Assembly (NCBI GenBank): GCA_002746415.1
Contig: NVXD01000007.1
Location: 51,922 to 115,921, forward strand
Reading direction: 5' to 3'
DNA from: Flavobacteriaceae bacterium
GTDB lineage: Bacteria; Bacteroidota; Bacteroidia; Flavobacteriales; Flavobacteriaceae
Length of the DNA stretch: 64,000 nt
This document shows positions 25,536-34,127 of the stretch, piece by piece. Made by a program: the position numbers and the translations under genes. Position 1 is the first letter of the stretch; every line of letters starts with the position of its first letter. The notes below the pieces were generated by a model. That model saw only the letters and a program-made list of their open reading frames with translations, was not told the DNA's origin and did not search any database.

Positions 25536-27800
25536 TTATACGGCATTTTCCCTTTTTATTACATTCAATGCAGACCCCTCATTGTACCATTCAATTTGTG
25601 ATTGGTTATAAGTATGATTCAACATGATTGCATCTACAGTACCATCTGCATGTACTGCTTCCAACGTCAATTGTTTTCCTGGTGCAAATTCGTTTAAATC
25701 TGTAAAGTTGAATGTATCATCTTCTAGAATCAAATCATAATCCGCTTCATTGACAAAAGTTAATCCCAACATCCCTTGTTTTTTAAGGTTTGTTTCATGG
25801 ATACGAGCAAATGATTTTACAATGACCGCAGCAACACCTAAATGGCGTGGCTCCATAGCTGCATGCTCACGAGAAGAACCTTCTCCATAATTGTGATCTC
25901 CCACAACTATAGATTTAATACCAGCCGCTTTATAAGCACGTGCAGTATCTGGTACTGGAGCAAATTCTCCTGTTAGTTGGTTTTTCACCTTATTCGTCGC
26001 CTGTCCATATGCATTTACTGCACCTATTAAGCAGTTGTTAGAGATATTGTCTAAATGCCCACGAAAACGCAACCAAGGTCCGGCCATAGAGATATGATCT
26101 GTTGTACATTTTCCAAATGCTTTAATTAATAATTTTGCTCCATTTATTTCATTGCCCAATGGCTCAAAAGGAGTAAGTAATTGCAATCTTTCTGATGTTG
26201 GAGAAACTACAACTTCTATTCCGCTACCATCAGCTATTGGCGCAACAAACCCTGCATCTTCAACAGCAAATCCTTTTGGTGGCAACTCAATCCCCGTTGG
26301 TTCCTTCAACAGCACTTCTTCTCCATCTTGGTTGATCAAGGTATCTGTTAATGGATTAAAATCCAAGCGTCCCGAAATTGCAACAGCCGCAACCATTGAT
26401 GGCGATGCTACAAACGCATGCGTATTTGGATTTCCATCTGCTCTTTTAGAGAAATTACGGTTGAATGAATGTATAATAGTATTTTTTTCTTGCTTATCCG
26501 CTCCTTCTCTTGCCCATTGACCAATACAAGGGCCACAAGCATTGGTGAATATTTTTGCATTTAAGTCCTCAAAAATTTCTAACAGACCATCACGTTCTGC
26601 AGTATAACGTACTTGTTCGGAACCTGGATTGATGCCAAATTCCGCTTTGGCAACAATACGGTTATCTACGGCTTGTTTAGCAACAGATGCGGCTCTTGAT
26701 AAATCCTCATAAGAGGAGTTTGTACATGAACCTATAAGTCCCCATTCAACTTTTAAAGGCCAATCATTCTTGGTTGCTTTTTCTGTCATTTCACCAACAG
26801 GCGTAGCCAAATCTGGTGTAAAGGGACCATTTATATGAGGTTTTAATTCATCTAAATTAATTTCAATTACTTGGTCAAAATAGTTTTCTGGATTTGCATA
26901 TACTTCATCGTCACCTGTTAAATAAGCTGCAACTTCATTTGCTGCATCTGCAACTCCGTCACGTTCTGTAGCGCGTAAATAGCGCTCAATAGAAGCATCA
27001 TATCCAAAAGTTGATGTTGTTGCCCCAATTTCAGCACCCATATTACAAATAGTGCCTTTCCCTGTTGCTGACATCGCTATTGCTCCTTCACCAAAATATT
27101 CTACGATGGCTCCAGTTCCTCCTTTTGTAGTTAAAATTCCAGCAACTTTTAAAATCACATCTTTAGATGCTGTCCATCCAGATAATTTTCCAGTTAATTT
27201 TACACCTATTAATTTAGGGAATTTTAATTCCCAAGGCATCCCTGCCATTACATCTACTGCATCTGCACCACCAACACCTATCGCAATCATTCCCAATCCA
27301 CCAGCATTTACTGTATGAGAATCTGTTCCTATCATCATTCCACCAGGGAATGCATAATTTTCCAATACTACTTGATGAATAATTCCTGCTCCTGGTTTCC
27401 AAAAACCAATACCATACTTATCCGATACCGATGCCAAAAAATTAAACACCTCACTACTTGTATTCAACGCATTTTGCAAATCCTTGTCAGCACCTATTTT
27501 TGCTTGAATCAGGTGATCACAATGCACTGTGGTAGGAACTGCTACTTTTGGTTTACCAGCTTGCATGAATTGCAATAAAGCCATTTGTGCCGTTGCATCT
27601 TGACATGCAATACGGTCTGGTGCAAAATTTACATAATCCTTTCCTCTCCCAAATGCTTTGGAAGGTGTACCATCCCATAAATGAGAATATAAAATTTTCT
27701 CTGAAAGAGTTAAAGGTTTACCAACAATTTCCCGTGCTTTATCTACACGTTCTGCCATGTTGGCGTAAACCTTTTTAATCATATCAATATCAAAAGCCAT
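25536..27800 (-). CDS. Aconitate hydratase (mitochondrial-type)
   Basis: This 754-residue 4Fe-4S enzyme interconverts citrate and isocitrate in the TCA cycle. Cluster ligands are visible in [11 protein letters not shown] and ACGPCIGQW. Other signatures are [24 protein letters not shown] and the swivel domain [22 protein letters not shown] with the catalytic serine. The length matches the mitochondrial ACO2 class rather than AcnA (about 890) or AcnB (about 865). A TAATTTTG box lies about 30 bp before the start and a strong terminator follows. Its product feeds the same cycle that receives 2-oxoglutarate from the hydroxyproline operon. Confidence 0.96.
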   Translation of the reverse strand: MAFDIDMIKKVYANMAERVDKAREIVGKPLTLSEKILYSHLWDGTPSKAFGRGKDYVNFAPDRIACQDATAQMALLQFMQAGKPKVAVPTTVHCDHLIQAKIGADKDLQNALNTSSEVFNFLASVSDKYGIGFWKPGAGIIHQVVLENYAFPGGMMIGTDSHTVNAGGLGMIAIGVGGADAVDVMAGMPWELKFPKLIGVKLTGKLSGWTASKDVILKVAGILTTKGGTGAIVEYFGEGAIAMSATGKGTICNMGAEIGATTSTFGYDASIERYLRATERDGVADAANEVAAYLTGDDEVYANPENYFDQVIEINLDELKPHINGPFTPDLATPVGEMTEKATKNDWPLKVEWGLIGSCTNSSYEDLSRAASVAKQAVDNRIVAKAEFGINPGSEQVRYTAERDGLLEIFEDLNAKIFTNACGPCIGQWAREGADKQEKNTIIHSFNRNFSKRADGNPNTHAFVASPSMVAAVAISGRLDFNPLTDTLINQDGEEVLLKEPTGIELPPKGFAVEDAGFVAPIADGSGIEVVVSPTSERLQLLTPFEPLGNEINGAKLLIKAFGKCTTDHISMAGPWLRFRGHLDNISNNCLIGAVNAYGQATNKVKNQLTGEFAPVPDTARAYKAAGIKSIVVGDHNYGEGSSREHAAMEPRHLGVAAVIVKSFARIHETNLKKQGMLGLTFVNEADYDLILEDDTFNFTDLNEFAPGKQLTLEAVHADGTVDAIMLNHTYNQSQIEWYNEGSALNVIKRENAV

Positions 27801-27830
27801 ATGAAGTCTATTTTAAAATTGGTAATTACA

Positions 27831-27838
27831 CAAAATTA
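27831..27838 (-). promoter_or_regulatory. Putative -7 element of aconitase
   Basis: TAATTTTG on the minus strand, 30 bp before the ATG at 27800. The -33 region is T-rich (TTTTATT) but has no exact TTG. Confidence 0.45.
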
Positions 27839-27912
27839 AGAAAATCCGCAGTGGGAATAAAATTTTTTGATGTAGGAATATGGTAATTTTTAAGATGTAA
27901 TTTAAGAAAATC

Positions 27913-28866
27913 CTAAAGCAATTTAAGAATAATATCTTCTTCTGATACTCCTTCTGCCTCTGCCTTATAGTTTTTAATAATTCTATGCCGTAATATTCCC
28001 ATGGTAACTGCTTGTACATCTTCTATATCCGGAGAGAACTTTCCGTTTATTGCGGCATGTGCTTTTGCTCCCAAAATAAGGTTCTGGGAAGCTCTTGGTC
28101 CTGCACCCCAATCAATATATTGTTTTACGTAATCTGAAGATGATTCTAAATTAGGACGTGTACGGTTCACTAAATTAACTGCATAGGACACTACATTGTC
28201 CGGAACAGGGATTCTACGCACCAGATGTTGTACTTCAATAATTTCGGCTGGACTGAACATTGAATTTATTTGAACAGTATCATCTGAAGTGGTTTTTTTT
28301 ACTATTTCAATTTCTTCTTCAACGGAGGGGTATTTCAATTCAATCGCAAACATAAAACGATCCAATTGTGCTTCTGGTAACGGGTATGTTCCCTCTTGTT
28401 CTATTGGGTTTTGGGTTGCCAAAACAAAAAAAGGCAACTCTAATTTATATTGTTGACCAGCAATGGTAACAGAACGTTCCTGCATGGCTTCTAGTAAAGC
28501 AGCCTGTGTTTTTGGCGGTGTACGGTTTATTTCATCCGCTAAAATAATATTGGAAAAAATAGGCCCTTTAATAAACTTAAAGTTTCTCTTCTCATCCAAA
28601 ATCTCACTTCCCAATATGTCACTGGGCATTAAATCTGGCGTAAACTGGATGCGTTTAAAATTTAATCCCAAAGTTTGGGCAATGGTATTTACCATCAATG
28701 TTTTTGCCAAACCCGGCACCCCAATAAGCAGGGAATGCCCTCCTGTGTAAATGGATAATAGTATTTGATCCACTACCTCTGTTTGACCAACAATAACCTT
28801 AGCTATTTCTTGCCTAAGGGCTTTATGTTTTTCAACCAAGTTTTTAATAGCGGTAACGTCTGACAT
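27913..28866 (-). CDS. MoxR-type AAA+ ATPase
   Basis: This 317-residue AAA+ ATPase starts at ATG 28866 (SDVTAIKNLVEKHKALRQE). Walker A is GVPGLAKT at residues 49-56, Walker B/sensor is LADEINRTPPKTQAALLEAMQE, and the arginine/sensor region is LPEAQLDRFMF. MoxR proteins act as chaperones for metal or cofactor insertion or with VWA-domain partners, often followed by DUF58 and batA-type genes. None of those partners is downstream here. An ATG at 28887 is possible but would overlap the SurA-like gene. It follows that gene by 5 bp, so the two are co-transcribed. Confidence 0.92.
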   Translation of the reverse strand: MSDVTAIKNLVEKHKALRQEIAKVIVGQTEVVDQILLSIYTGGHSLLIGVPGLAKTLMVNTIAQTLGLNFKRIQFTPDLMPSDILGSEILDEKRNFKFIKGPIFSNIILADEINRTPPKTQAALLEAMQERSVTIAGQQYKLELPFFVLATQNPIEQEGTYPLPEAQLDRFMFAIELKYPSVEEEIEIVKKTTSDDTVQINSMFSPAEIIEVQHLVRRIPVPDNVVSYAVNLVNRTRPNLESSSDYVKQYIDWGAGPRASQNLILGAKAHAAINGKFSPDIEDVQAVTMGILRHRIIKNYKAEAEGVSEEDIILKLL

Positions 28867-28871
28867 GCATT

Positions 28872-30323
28872 TTATTCTTTTACCCAATTATTAGCAAATT
28901 CACAACTCTTGTTTGCTTCATTTACACTAATATAAGTATCTTTTATATGCTCATCCATCCATTCCTTAATAGCATTGAACTGTTTTTCTCTAAGTGCCAA
29001 TTCTTGGATTTTAAGATAATCTTGGGCAAAATCAGCAACATGTTCATCATACCTATTAGAAATCTTATATATTTTATATTTTACCCCTCCACCTCTTTCA
29101 TCCTCTTCCATAATTGGTCTGGAAATCTCATCATCCTTTAAATTTCTAACTTGATTGTACAATGATGGATCCATATTAGTCAACTCAAAACGAGCACTAT
29201 AATCTATGGGGTTTCGCAACACACCACCATCATACTTCGTTTCTTTTTCATCAGAAAAATTAAGCGCAGCTTCGGCAAACGTAAATTGTCCGTCCAAAAT
29301 ACCCTGACGAATACTGTCCAATTCCATTTTTACGACATTAATAGCTTCCTGAGGCACCTCAGGAGACATTAAAATATGACGTAAATCCAGCTCTTGTCCT
29401 CTTATTTTTTCAATATAGATAATGTGATAGCCAAACATAGTTTCAAAAGGTTCAGAGATTTCACCTTCTTGCAAGCTAAAAGCAACATCCTTAAATTCTT
29501 TTACAAATCCTGTTTCTTTTGTAATACTATAAAAACCTCCAGTAGATTTTGATCCTGTATCTTGAGTGTATAAGATAGCTTTAACCTTAAAACTAGAACC
29601 ATTATCCAAAACATCCGCTCTAATAGTATTCAGTCTATCTATCACCTTTTGTTTCTCTTCATCTGTAGCCTTAGGCTCTTTAACTATTTGAGAAATTTCT
29701 AGTTCCGCACCAAAAACTGGCCTGTCCTTTTCTGGGATTCTATTAAAAAATTGACGAATCTCTTCTGGCGTCACTTCTATTTCATTTACAATATTAGATT
29801 GCATTTTTTCAGAAAGCATTCTTAGCTTATTAATTTTATAAAGCTCTTCTCTGAAGCTTTCAGCATCCTCTTTTTTATAAAATTTAAGCACCTTTTCCAT
29901 TGAGCCTATCTGTTGTACCAAGGATTGTATCTGCCTATCACTCGTTGCATTTACTTCATCGTCCGATACCAATATACTATCCTGTACCGCCTGATGTGCA
30001 TACAAACGATCCTCCATTAATTTCCCCAAAAGGCTGCAACGCGTAACATCTTCTGTAGACACGCCTTGACTTCGAAGATCTATCAAGGTTTTTTCTACAT
30101 CAGAATCCAATATTACATAGTCTCCAACAACAGATGCAATCCCATCCAATTTTATTTTTTTGAAATTGTTTGTGGAATCTTTCTTAATATCCCCAGCTTC
30201 CTCTACTACTACATCTTGTGGTTCTACTTGCGTATCTGGTTTCTCATCGGTTTCTTGGGCAAATCCAATTACCGAGAAAAATAATCCCAAAATAAACATG
30301 ATTGTTTTATTTGTTTTTTTCAT
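28872..30323 (-). CDS. SurA-like periplasmic peptidyl-prolyl isomerase
   Basis: With start ATG 30323 the protein is 483 residues and begins MKKTNKTIMFILGLFF, a signal peptide ending GFAQ. A SurA N-terminal chaperone domain (residues about 45-180) is followed by two parvulin domains: one around YTQDTGSKSTGGFYSITKE to FGYHIIYIEKIRG, and one starting DLRHILMSPEVP with NFSDEKETKYDGG. The role is folding and delivery of outer-membrane proteins. An upstream ATG (30359) would add 12 residues before the signal. Its start overlaps the end of the upstream lipoprotein gene by 17 bp, indicating translational coupling. Confidence 0.9.
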   Translation of the reverse strand: MKKTNKTIMFILGLFFSVIGFAQETDEKPDTQVEPQDVVVEEAGDIKKDSTNNFKKIKLDGIASVVGDYVILDSDVEKTLIDLRSQGVSTEDVTRCSLLGKLMEDRLYAHQAVQDSILVSDDEVNATSDRQIQSLVQQIGSMEKVLKFYKKEDAESFREELYKINKLRMLSEKMQSNIVNEIEVTPEEIRQFFNRIPEKDRPVFGAELEISQIVKEPKATDEEKQKVIDRLNTIRADVLDNGSSFKVKAILYTQDTGSKSTGGFYSITKETGFVKEFKDVAFSLQEGEISEPFETMFGYHIIYIEKIRGQELDLRHILMSPEVPQEAINVVKMELDSIRQGILDGQFTFAEAALNFSDEKETKYDGGVLRNPIDYSARFELTNMDPSLYNQVRNLKDDEISRPIMEEDERGGGVKYKIYKISNRYDEHVADFAQDYLKIQELALREKQFNAIKEWMDEHIKDTYISVNEANKSCEFANNWVKE

Positions 30324-31200
30324 AAACCTCAAATTCATTCTTTTTAATGGCTTCATCAATAATTTCAGTTTCCAATTTTCTGCCGTATTGCAATTTCCTT
30401 CTATTCGAAAGAACTTGTCTAATCGTAGGTTCTATATATTGTAGAGGTGCAATATCATTAACCTCTAAAATATCGGTAACCATCGCCAAATATACCCCTA
30501 ATGAATCCTGCAATTCAAAAAATTGTGATTTTTTTAAGTATCTACGCTCATTTTCATAGGTCAAAGATGGTATTTCATCAATTACCCTAGAGGATGGTAT
30601 CCATAGAGAATCATTAAAGTGAAGCTTCTTAAATTGCACTCCTATAGAATCCAAATAGGCAACATCAGCCTCTTTAAAATCTTTTAATCTTTTAATTACC
30701 TCTCCTTTGTTCATAAACTGTAAAGGCAATTCTATAAAACGAAGGGTAACTATTTTTTCTTTTAGCTTAAAATTTTCTTTTTCCTTTTCATAAAAACCAT
30801 TCAAGTCTGCTGTATTGATAACTGAATCCGGCGAAAGTTGCACTAAGGCTTCTTTATATGCTCGGGTATAAAGGTCACTTCTATAATCATTGACCAACTG
30901 ATCATACTCGGCTAGTTTATCTTCTGGTAGATTTATTTTAGCCTTGGACATCATCAATTGTTTAACCGCCCATGTGTTAATATAATTGGTCACAAATGAA
31001 GCACTATCTCCTTTGGACATATTATTATTTAAAAGCAATTGCACATCTTCTTTGAACAGGTATACATCCCCAACACGAGCCAAGGGCTCCCTAACCTCTT
31101 TCTTTCTAAAAAAAGAATCACAGGATAGCAAGCACACCATCAAAAAGATGGATAAAAAAAATAATACTGACCTATGTCTATCTCTTTTTAAGAATTGCAT
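30307..31200 (-). CDS. SurA-N-like lipoprotein chaperone without obvious parvulin domain
   Basis: This 297-residue protein has a signal and lipobox (IFLMVCLLSCD). It has a SurA-like opening (PLARVGDVYLFKEDVQLLL) and a helical body with LNGFYEKEKENFKLKEKIVTLRFIEL. I do not see a GGxxG/HIL-type parvulin core. It is likely a periplasmic or membrane-attached holdase working with the SurA-like protein encoded next, which it overlaps by 17 bp. A well-formed promoter ends only about 5 bp before the ATG, so the mRNA may be nearly leaderless. Confidence 0.8.
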   Translation of the reverse strand: MQFLKRDRHRSVLFFLSIFLMVCLLSCDSFFRKKEVREPLARVGDVYLFKEDVQLLLNNNMSKGDSASFVTNYINTWAVKQLMMSKAKINLPEDKLAEYDQLVNDYRSDLYTRAYKEALVQLSPDSVINTADLNGFYEKEKENFKLKEKIVTLRFIELPLQFMNKGEVIKRLKDFKEADVAYLDSIGVQFKKLHFNDSLWIPSSRVIDEIPSLTYENERRYLKKSQFFELQDSLGVYLAMVTDILEVNDIAPLQYIEPTIRQVLSNRRKLQYGRKLETEIIDEAIKKNEFEVYEKNK

Positions 31201-31204
31201 CCCG

Positions 31205-31234
31205 CAAAAATAACAATTACATTATCTTGCACAA
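31205..31234 (-). promoter_or_regulatory. Promoter of the chaperone operon, immediately before the start codon
   Basis: On the minus strand TTG (31234-31232) and TATTTTTG (31212-31205) are spaced 19 bp. The -7 box ends 4 bp before the ATG at 31200, so transcription would begin at or beside the start codon. Confidence 0.7.
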
Positions 31235-31327
31235 GCTATAAAATGGTTGATTAACACATTTTTAGTACAAGCAAGGTGCAATATTCATTAAATTAGTAGG
31301 GGAACAATACCAATTTAATTATAAAAA

Positions 31328-31795
31328 ATGAAGTATTCGACAGAAATTATAATAAATCTCCCAAGAATGGAATTTATTGAAAAACTGGACAGCCTTGAGA
31401 ATATGAAACATTGGCAACGTGGTCTTGTCAATTATGAATTACTATCCGGAACTTTAGGACAAGAAGGAGCTCGGATGAGTTTAAATTACAAACTGGGAAA
31501 ACGAGAAATGTTCTTGATTGAAACTATTATAAAAAGAAATTTTCCTGATGAATTCCACGCAACATATGATGCCAAAGGTGTACACAACATACAAAAGAAC
31601 TATTTTAAAGAAGTGGATGAACATACTACCAAATGGGTTTCAGAAAGTGAATTCCAATTTTCTGGACTTATGATGAAAATAATGGGGTTTTTAATGCCTG
31701 ACGCATTTAAAAAACAATCCCGTAAATATGCTGAAGATTTTAAAGCCTTTGCAGAAAACGGAATTTCCGTCAGGAATAATAAAAAAATAAACTAA
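31328..31795 (+). CDS. SRPBCC-family (START-like) protein
   Basis: This 155-residue cytoplasmic protein has no signal peptide. The beginning, KYSTEIIINLPRMEFIEKLDSLENMKHWQRGL, and the end, ESEFQFSGLMMKIMGFLMPDAFKKQSRKYAEDFKAFAENG, split into short runs here, match the helix-grip fold of SRPBCC proteins that bind hydrophobic ligands (polyketide cyclase/AHSA1-like). No ligand can be named. It starts a rightward run with two further genes beginning at TTG codons, 7 and 18 bp downstream, so they are probably one transcript. Confidence 0.8.
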   Translation: MKYSTEIIINLPRMEFIEKLDSLENMKHWQRGLVNYELLSGTLGQEGARMSLNYKLGKREMFLIETIIKRNFPDEFHATYDAKGVHNIQKNYFKEVDEHTTKWVSESEFQFSGLMMKIMGFLMPDAFKKQSRKYAEDFKAFAENGISVRNNKKIN

Positions 31796-31802
31796 ACCAA
31801 CA

Positions 31803-32042
31803 TTGAATAGAAAAATTAAATTGATTTGGGACTTTAGAGGGGTTTCTGCCAGTAAAACTGCTCAGCACCATGAGATACACCTTAAAGAATATATTGTTTT
31901 AAATCATTTAGAACTTAATATTACGGGGCATCATGACATAAGTGAGATGCACAGCATAGCTTATATGGTGGTCACTGAAACACAAATGATCAGTATAAGA
32001 GATGCCTTGAAACCACATCGTGGTGAAGTATATGAAGATTAA
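31803..32042 (+). CDS. Small conserved hypothetical protein, TTG start
   Basis: This 79-residue protein begins at TTG 31803, seven bp after the SRPBCC gene; no ATG is available before conserved-looking sequence. It contains KLIWDFRG, KTAQHHEIHLKEY and a C-terminal DALKPHRGEVYED. I recall similar short proteins in other flavobacteria with the same HHEIHLKEY and LKPHRGE segments but know no function for them. It is rich in histidine (eight residues), which could indicate metal binding (inference). It has no membrane segment or signal. It precedes a secreted serine hydrolase by 18 bp. Confidence 0.72.
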   Translation: MNRKIKLIWDFRGVSASKTAQHHEIHLKEYIVLNHLELNITGHHDISEMHSIAYMVVTETQMISIRDALKPHRGEVYED

Positions 32043-32060
32043 AGAAAAAACCAAACCGAC

Positions 32061-33194
32061 TTGAAAAAATACCTTTTTATCCTCTTTGGATGTAGTATGC
32101 TTTGGATTTCTTGCAAAAACAGAAACCCCATCAATCCATTGGAATTGGTCTTAACTTCCAATCACCCAAAAATAAAAAAAGTGATGGATAGCGTAATATC
32201 GCATGAAGTACAAATACGTTATACACGAATCAACCGAAAAAACGATAGTGTAGTTTTTACCGAATATGATTACCAGGTAAATGACAAAACATACTTTTAC
32301 CCTGCCAGTACAGTAAAATTACTTACTGCCGTGCTGACATTAGAAAAACTTAATACCATTGACACACTTACCAAGAACACTCGTTTTTATATTGAGGGAG
32401 ATACCCTAGAGACTACATTTGCAAATGAAATTATTAAAATTTTTGCAGTCAGTGACAACGCCTCTAACAATAGGCTAGTAGAGTTTTTAGGCCAAAATGA
32501 GATTAATGATAAACTAAAGAGTAAGGGAATAGATGGGGTACGAATTTCACATCGGTTATCAACAGCCAATGCAGATGAAATCACTACCAAACCTTTGGTA
32601 ATATATCTTAATGACAGCACAACAAGCACAACAAGCACAATTATCAATACCTCAGCTATTCCATTAGGAATTAAAGGCGTACTAAAGGGCAAGGGATTCA
32701 TGGAAGATGGCTTACTACAAAAGGAACCATTTGATATGAGCCTTAAAAATCACTACTCTATTGCTGCACAACACAATGTTTTAAAACGCATTGTTTTTCC
32801 GAAACAATTTAATGAAACAGAACAATTTCAAATAAGTGAGACACAGTATGAGTTTCTATTGAGAGCCATGTCCAACCTACCCAAAGATGCAGGATATGAT
32901 TCAGAAATTTATCATGACAATTATGGTAAGTTTTTTATTTATGGGGATTCTAAAGAGAATATTCCGGACTATATAAAAATTTACAATAAAATAGGATTTG
33001 CTTATGGCACCGTAACCGATTGTGCCTACATAGTGGATTCAAAAAATAATGTGGAATTTATGGTAACGGCTACTCTTTTAGTGAACAAAAATGGTATTTT
33101 TAATGACAACACCTATGAGTTTGAAGAAATTGGGCTTCCTTTTTTAGCACAATTAGGCAGAGAACTATATAATTATGAATTGAATAACCAGTAG
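32061..33194 (+). CDS. Secreted serine hydrolase, class A beta-lactamase-like lipoprotein
   Basis: This 377-residue protein starts at TTG 32061 and has a signal with lipobox LWISCKN. It has a penicillin-binding-type serine hydrolase fold: SxxK motif S83-T-V-K86 (PASTVKLLTAV) and an SDN-like motif (VSDNASNNRL). A clear KTG triad is not seen; GFAYGT may correspond. Predicted role: envelope hydrolase or esterase rather than a proven resistance enzyme. An in-frame run of GCACAACAA units (32617-32640) encodes STTSTTST. The stop codon abuts a long heptamer repeat. Confidence 0.82.
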   Translation: MKKYLFILFGCSMLWISCKNRNPINPLELVLTSNHPKIKKVMDSVISHEVQIRYTRINRKNDSVVFTEYDYQVNDKTYFYPASTVKLLTAVLTLEKLNTIDTLTKNTRFYIEGDTLETTFANEIIKIFAVSDNASNNRLVEFLGQNEINDKLKSKGIDGVRISHRLSTANADEITTKPLVIYLNDSTTSTTSTIINTSAIPLGIKGVLKGKGFMEDGLLQKEPFDMSLKNHYSIAAQHNVLKRIVFPKQFNETEQFQISETQYEFLLRAMSNLPKDAGYDSEIYHDNYGKFFIYGDSKENIPDYIKIYNKIGFAYGTVTDCAYIVDSKNNVEFMVTATLLVNKNGIFNDNTYEFEEIGLPFLAQLGRELYNYELNNQ

Positions 33195-33295
33195 TTAGTT
33201 GTTAGTTGTTAGTTGTTAGTTGTTAGTTGTTAGTTGTTAGTTGTTAGTTGTTAGTTGTTAGTTGTTAGTTGTTAGTTGTTAGTTGTTAGTTGTTT
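33194..33295. repeat. Tandem heptamer array, 14 perfect GTTAGTT units
   Basis: Fourteen uninterrupted copies of GTTAGTT span 33194-33291, followed by a partial GTTT. The array begins at the last base of the serine hydrolase stop codon and ends 9 bp before the ATG at 33301. Because 7 is not a multiple of 3, it places TAG or TAA stops in every frame of both strands. Confidence 0.98.
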
Positions 33296-33300
33296 AAACT

Positions 33301-34125
33301 ATGAAAATGAAAAACATAATATCGATACTTGCACTCCTATTTTTAATTTCTTGTGGCAAAACAAGAGAAGACTCTAAAGTAAATTTTCCAAAAATTCAAG
33401 AAATGGCAGAAAACATCCCCAACAAAGAAAATGTATGGGTTTTTATCATGGCTGGGCAATCTAATATGGCTGGAAGAGGCATAGTAGCGCCACAAGACAC
33501 GTTGCCAAACCCAAGAATTTTTTCCATAAATTCTAAAGATGAATTGATATTAGCCAAAGAACCGCTACACTTCTATGAATCAAATTTAATAGGGTTAGAT
33601 TGTGGTTATTCCTTTGGAAAAACCCTTTTAGAGCATGTACCGGACAGTGTTTCACTTATGTTATTACCTACGGCAATTGGCGGCAGTTCTGTTTCACAAT
33701 GGGCAAACGACTCCATTTATAGAAATGTACAATTACTATCCAATTTTAAAAAGAAAGTAGCCATTGGTAAAAAACACGGCACTATTAAAGCCATCTTATG
33801 GCATCAGGGAGAAAGTGATGCCAATTCACATGACATTCCACTATACAAAGACAAACTTTCTGCCCTCTTCAATACTTTTAGAACCACAATCGGTAATGAT
33901 TCGCTGCCTATAATTTTAGGAGAATTAGGTGCTTATTCTAAAAACCCTGAAGAATGGGGTGCCATCACTAAAATTATCAATGAATTTCCATCCTTTGACG
34001 CAAATACAAGTGTAATAAAATTATCAGATTTAAAAGATAAAGGCGACAAAATTCATTTTAACACTGAAGGATTTAGAATAATGGGAAAACGTTATGCTGA
34101 AGCCTATTTTGCCACTAAAGAATAA
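33301..34125 (+). CDS. SGNH/SASA-type carbohydrate acetylesterase lipoprotein
   Basis: This 274-residue protein has a lipobox FLISCGK. The catalytic domain of the sialate-O-acetylesterase (DUF303, CE6-like) family has nucleophile S54 in FIMAGQSNMAGRG, the oxyanion segment AIGGSSVSQWA, the WHQGESDAN block, and the C-terminal catalytic pair DKGDKIHFN (Asp and His). It would remove acetyl groups from sugars such as xylan side chains or sialic acids at the cell surface. The ATG is 9 bp after the heptamer array, so expression may depend on array length. It converges on rimO with 2 bp between the ends. Confidence 0.88.
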   Translation: MKMKNIISILALLFLISCGKTREDSKVNFPKIQEMAENIPNKENVWVFIMAGQSNMAGRGIVAPQDTLPNPRIFSINSKDELILAKEPLHFYESNLIGLDCGYSFGKTLLEHVPDSVSLMLLPTAIGGSSVSQWANDSIYRNVQLLSNFKKKVAIGKKHGTIKAILWHQGESDANSHDIPLYKDKLSALFNTFRTTIGNDSLPIILGELGAYSKNPEEWGAITKIINEFPSFDANTSVIKLSDLKDKGDKIHFNTEGFRIMGKRYAEAYFATKE

Positions 34126-34127
34126 GG

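Noticed and set aside
25536..27800. Several open frames on the plus strand opposite aconitase
   Set aside because: They are shadows of a high-quality conserved gene, with no start context, family match or independent promoter.
33194..33295. The regular repeat array as a possible CRISPR
   Set aside because: Units are 7 bp with no spacers and there are no cas genes nearby; it is a simple tandem repeat.
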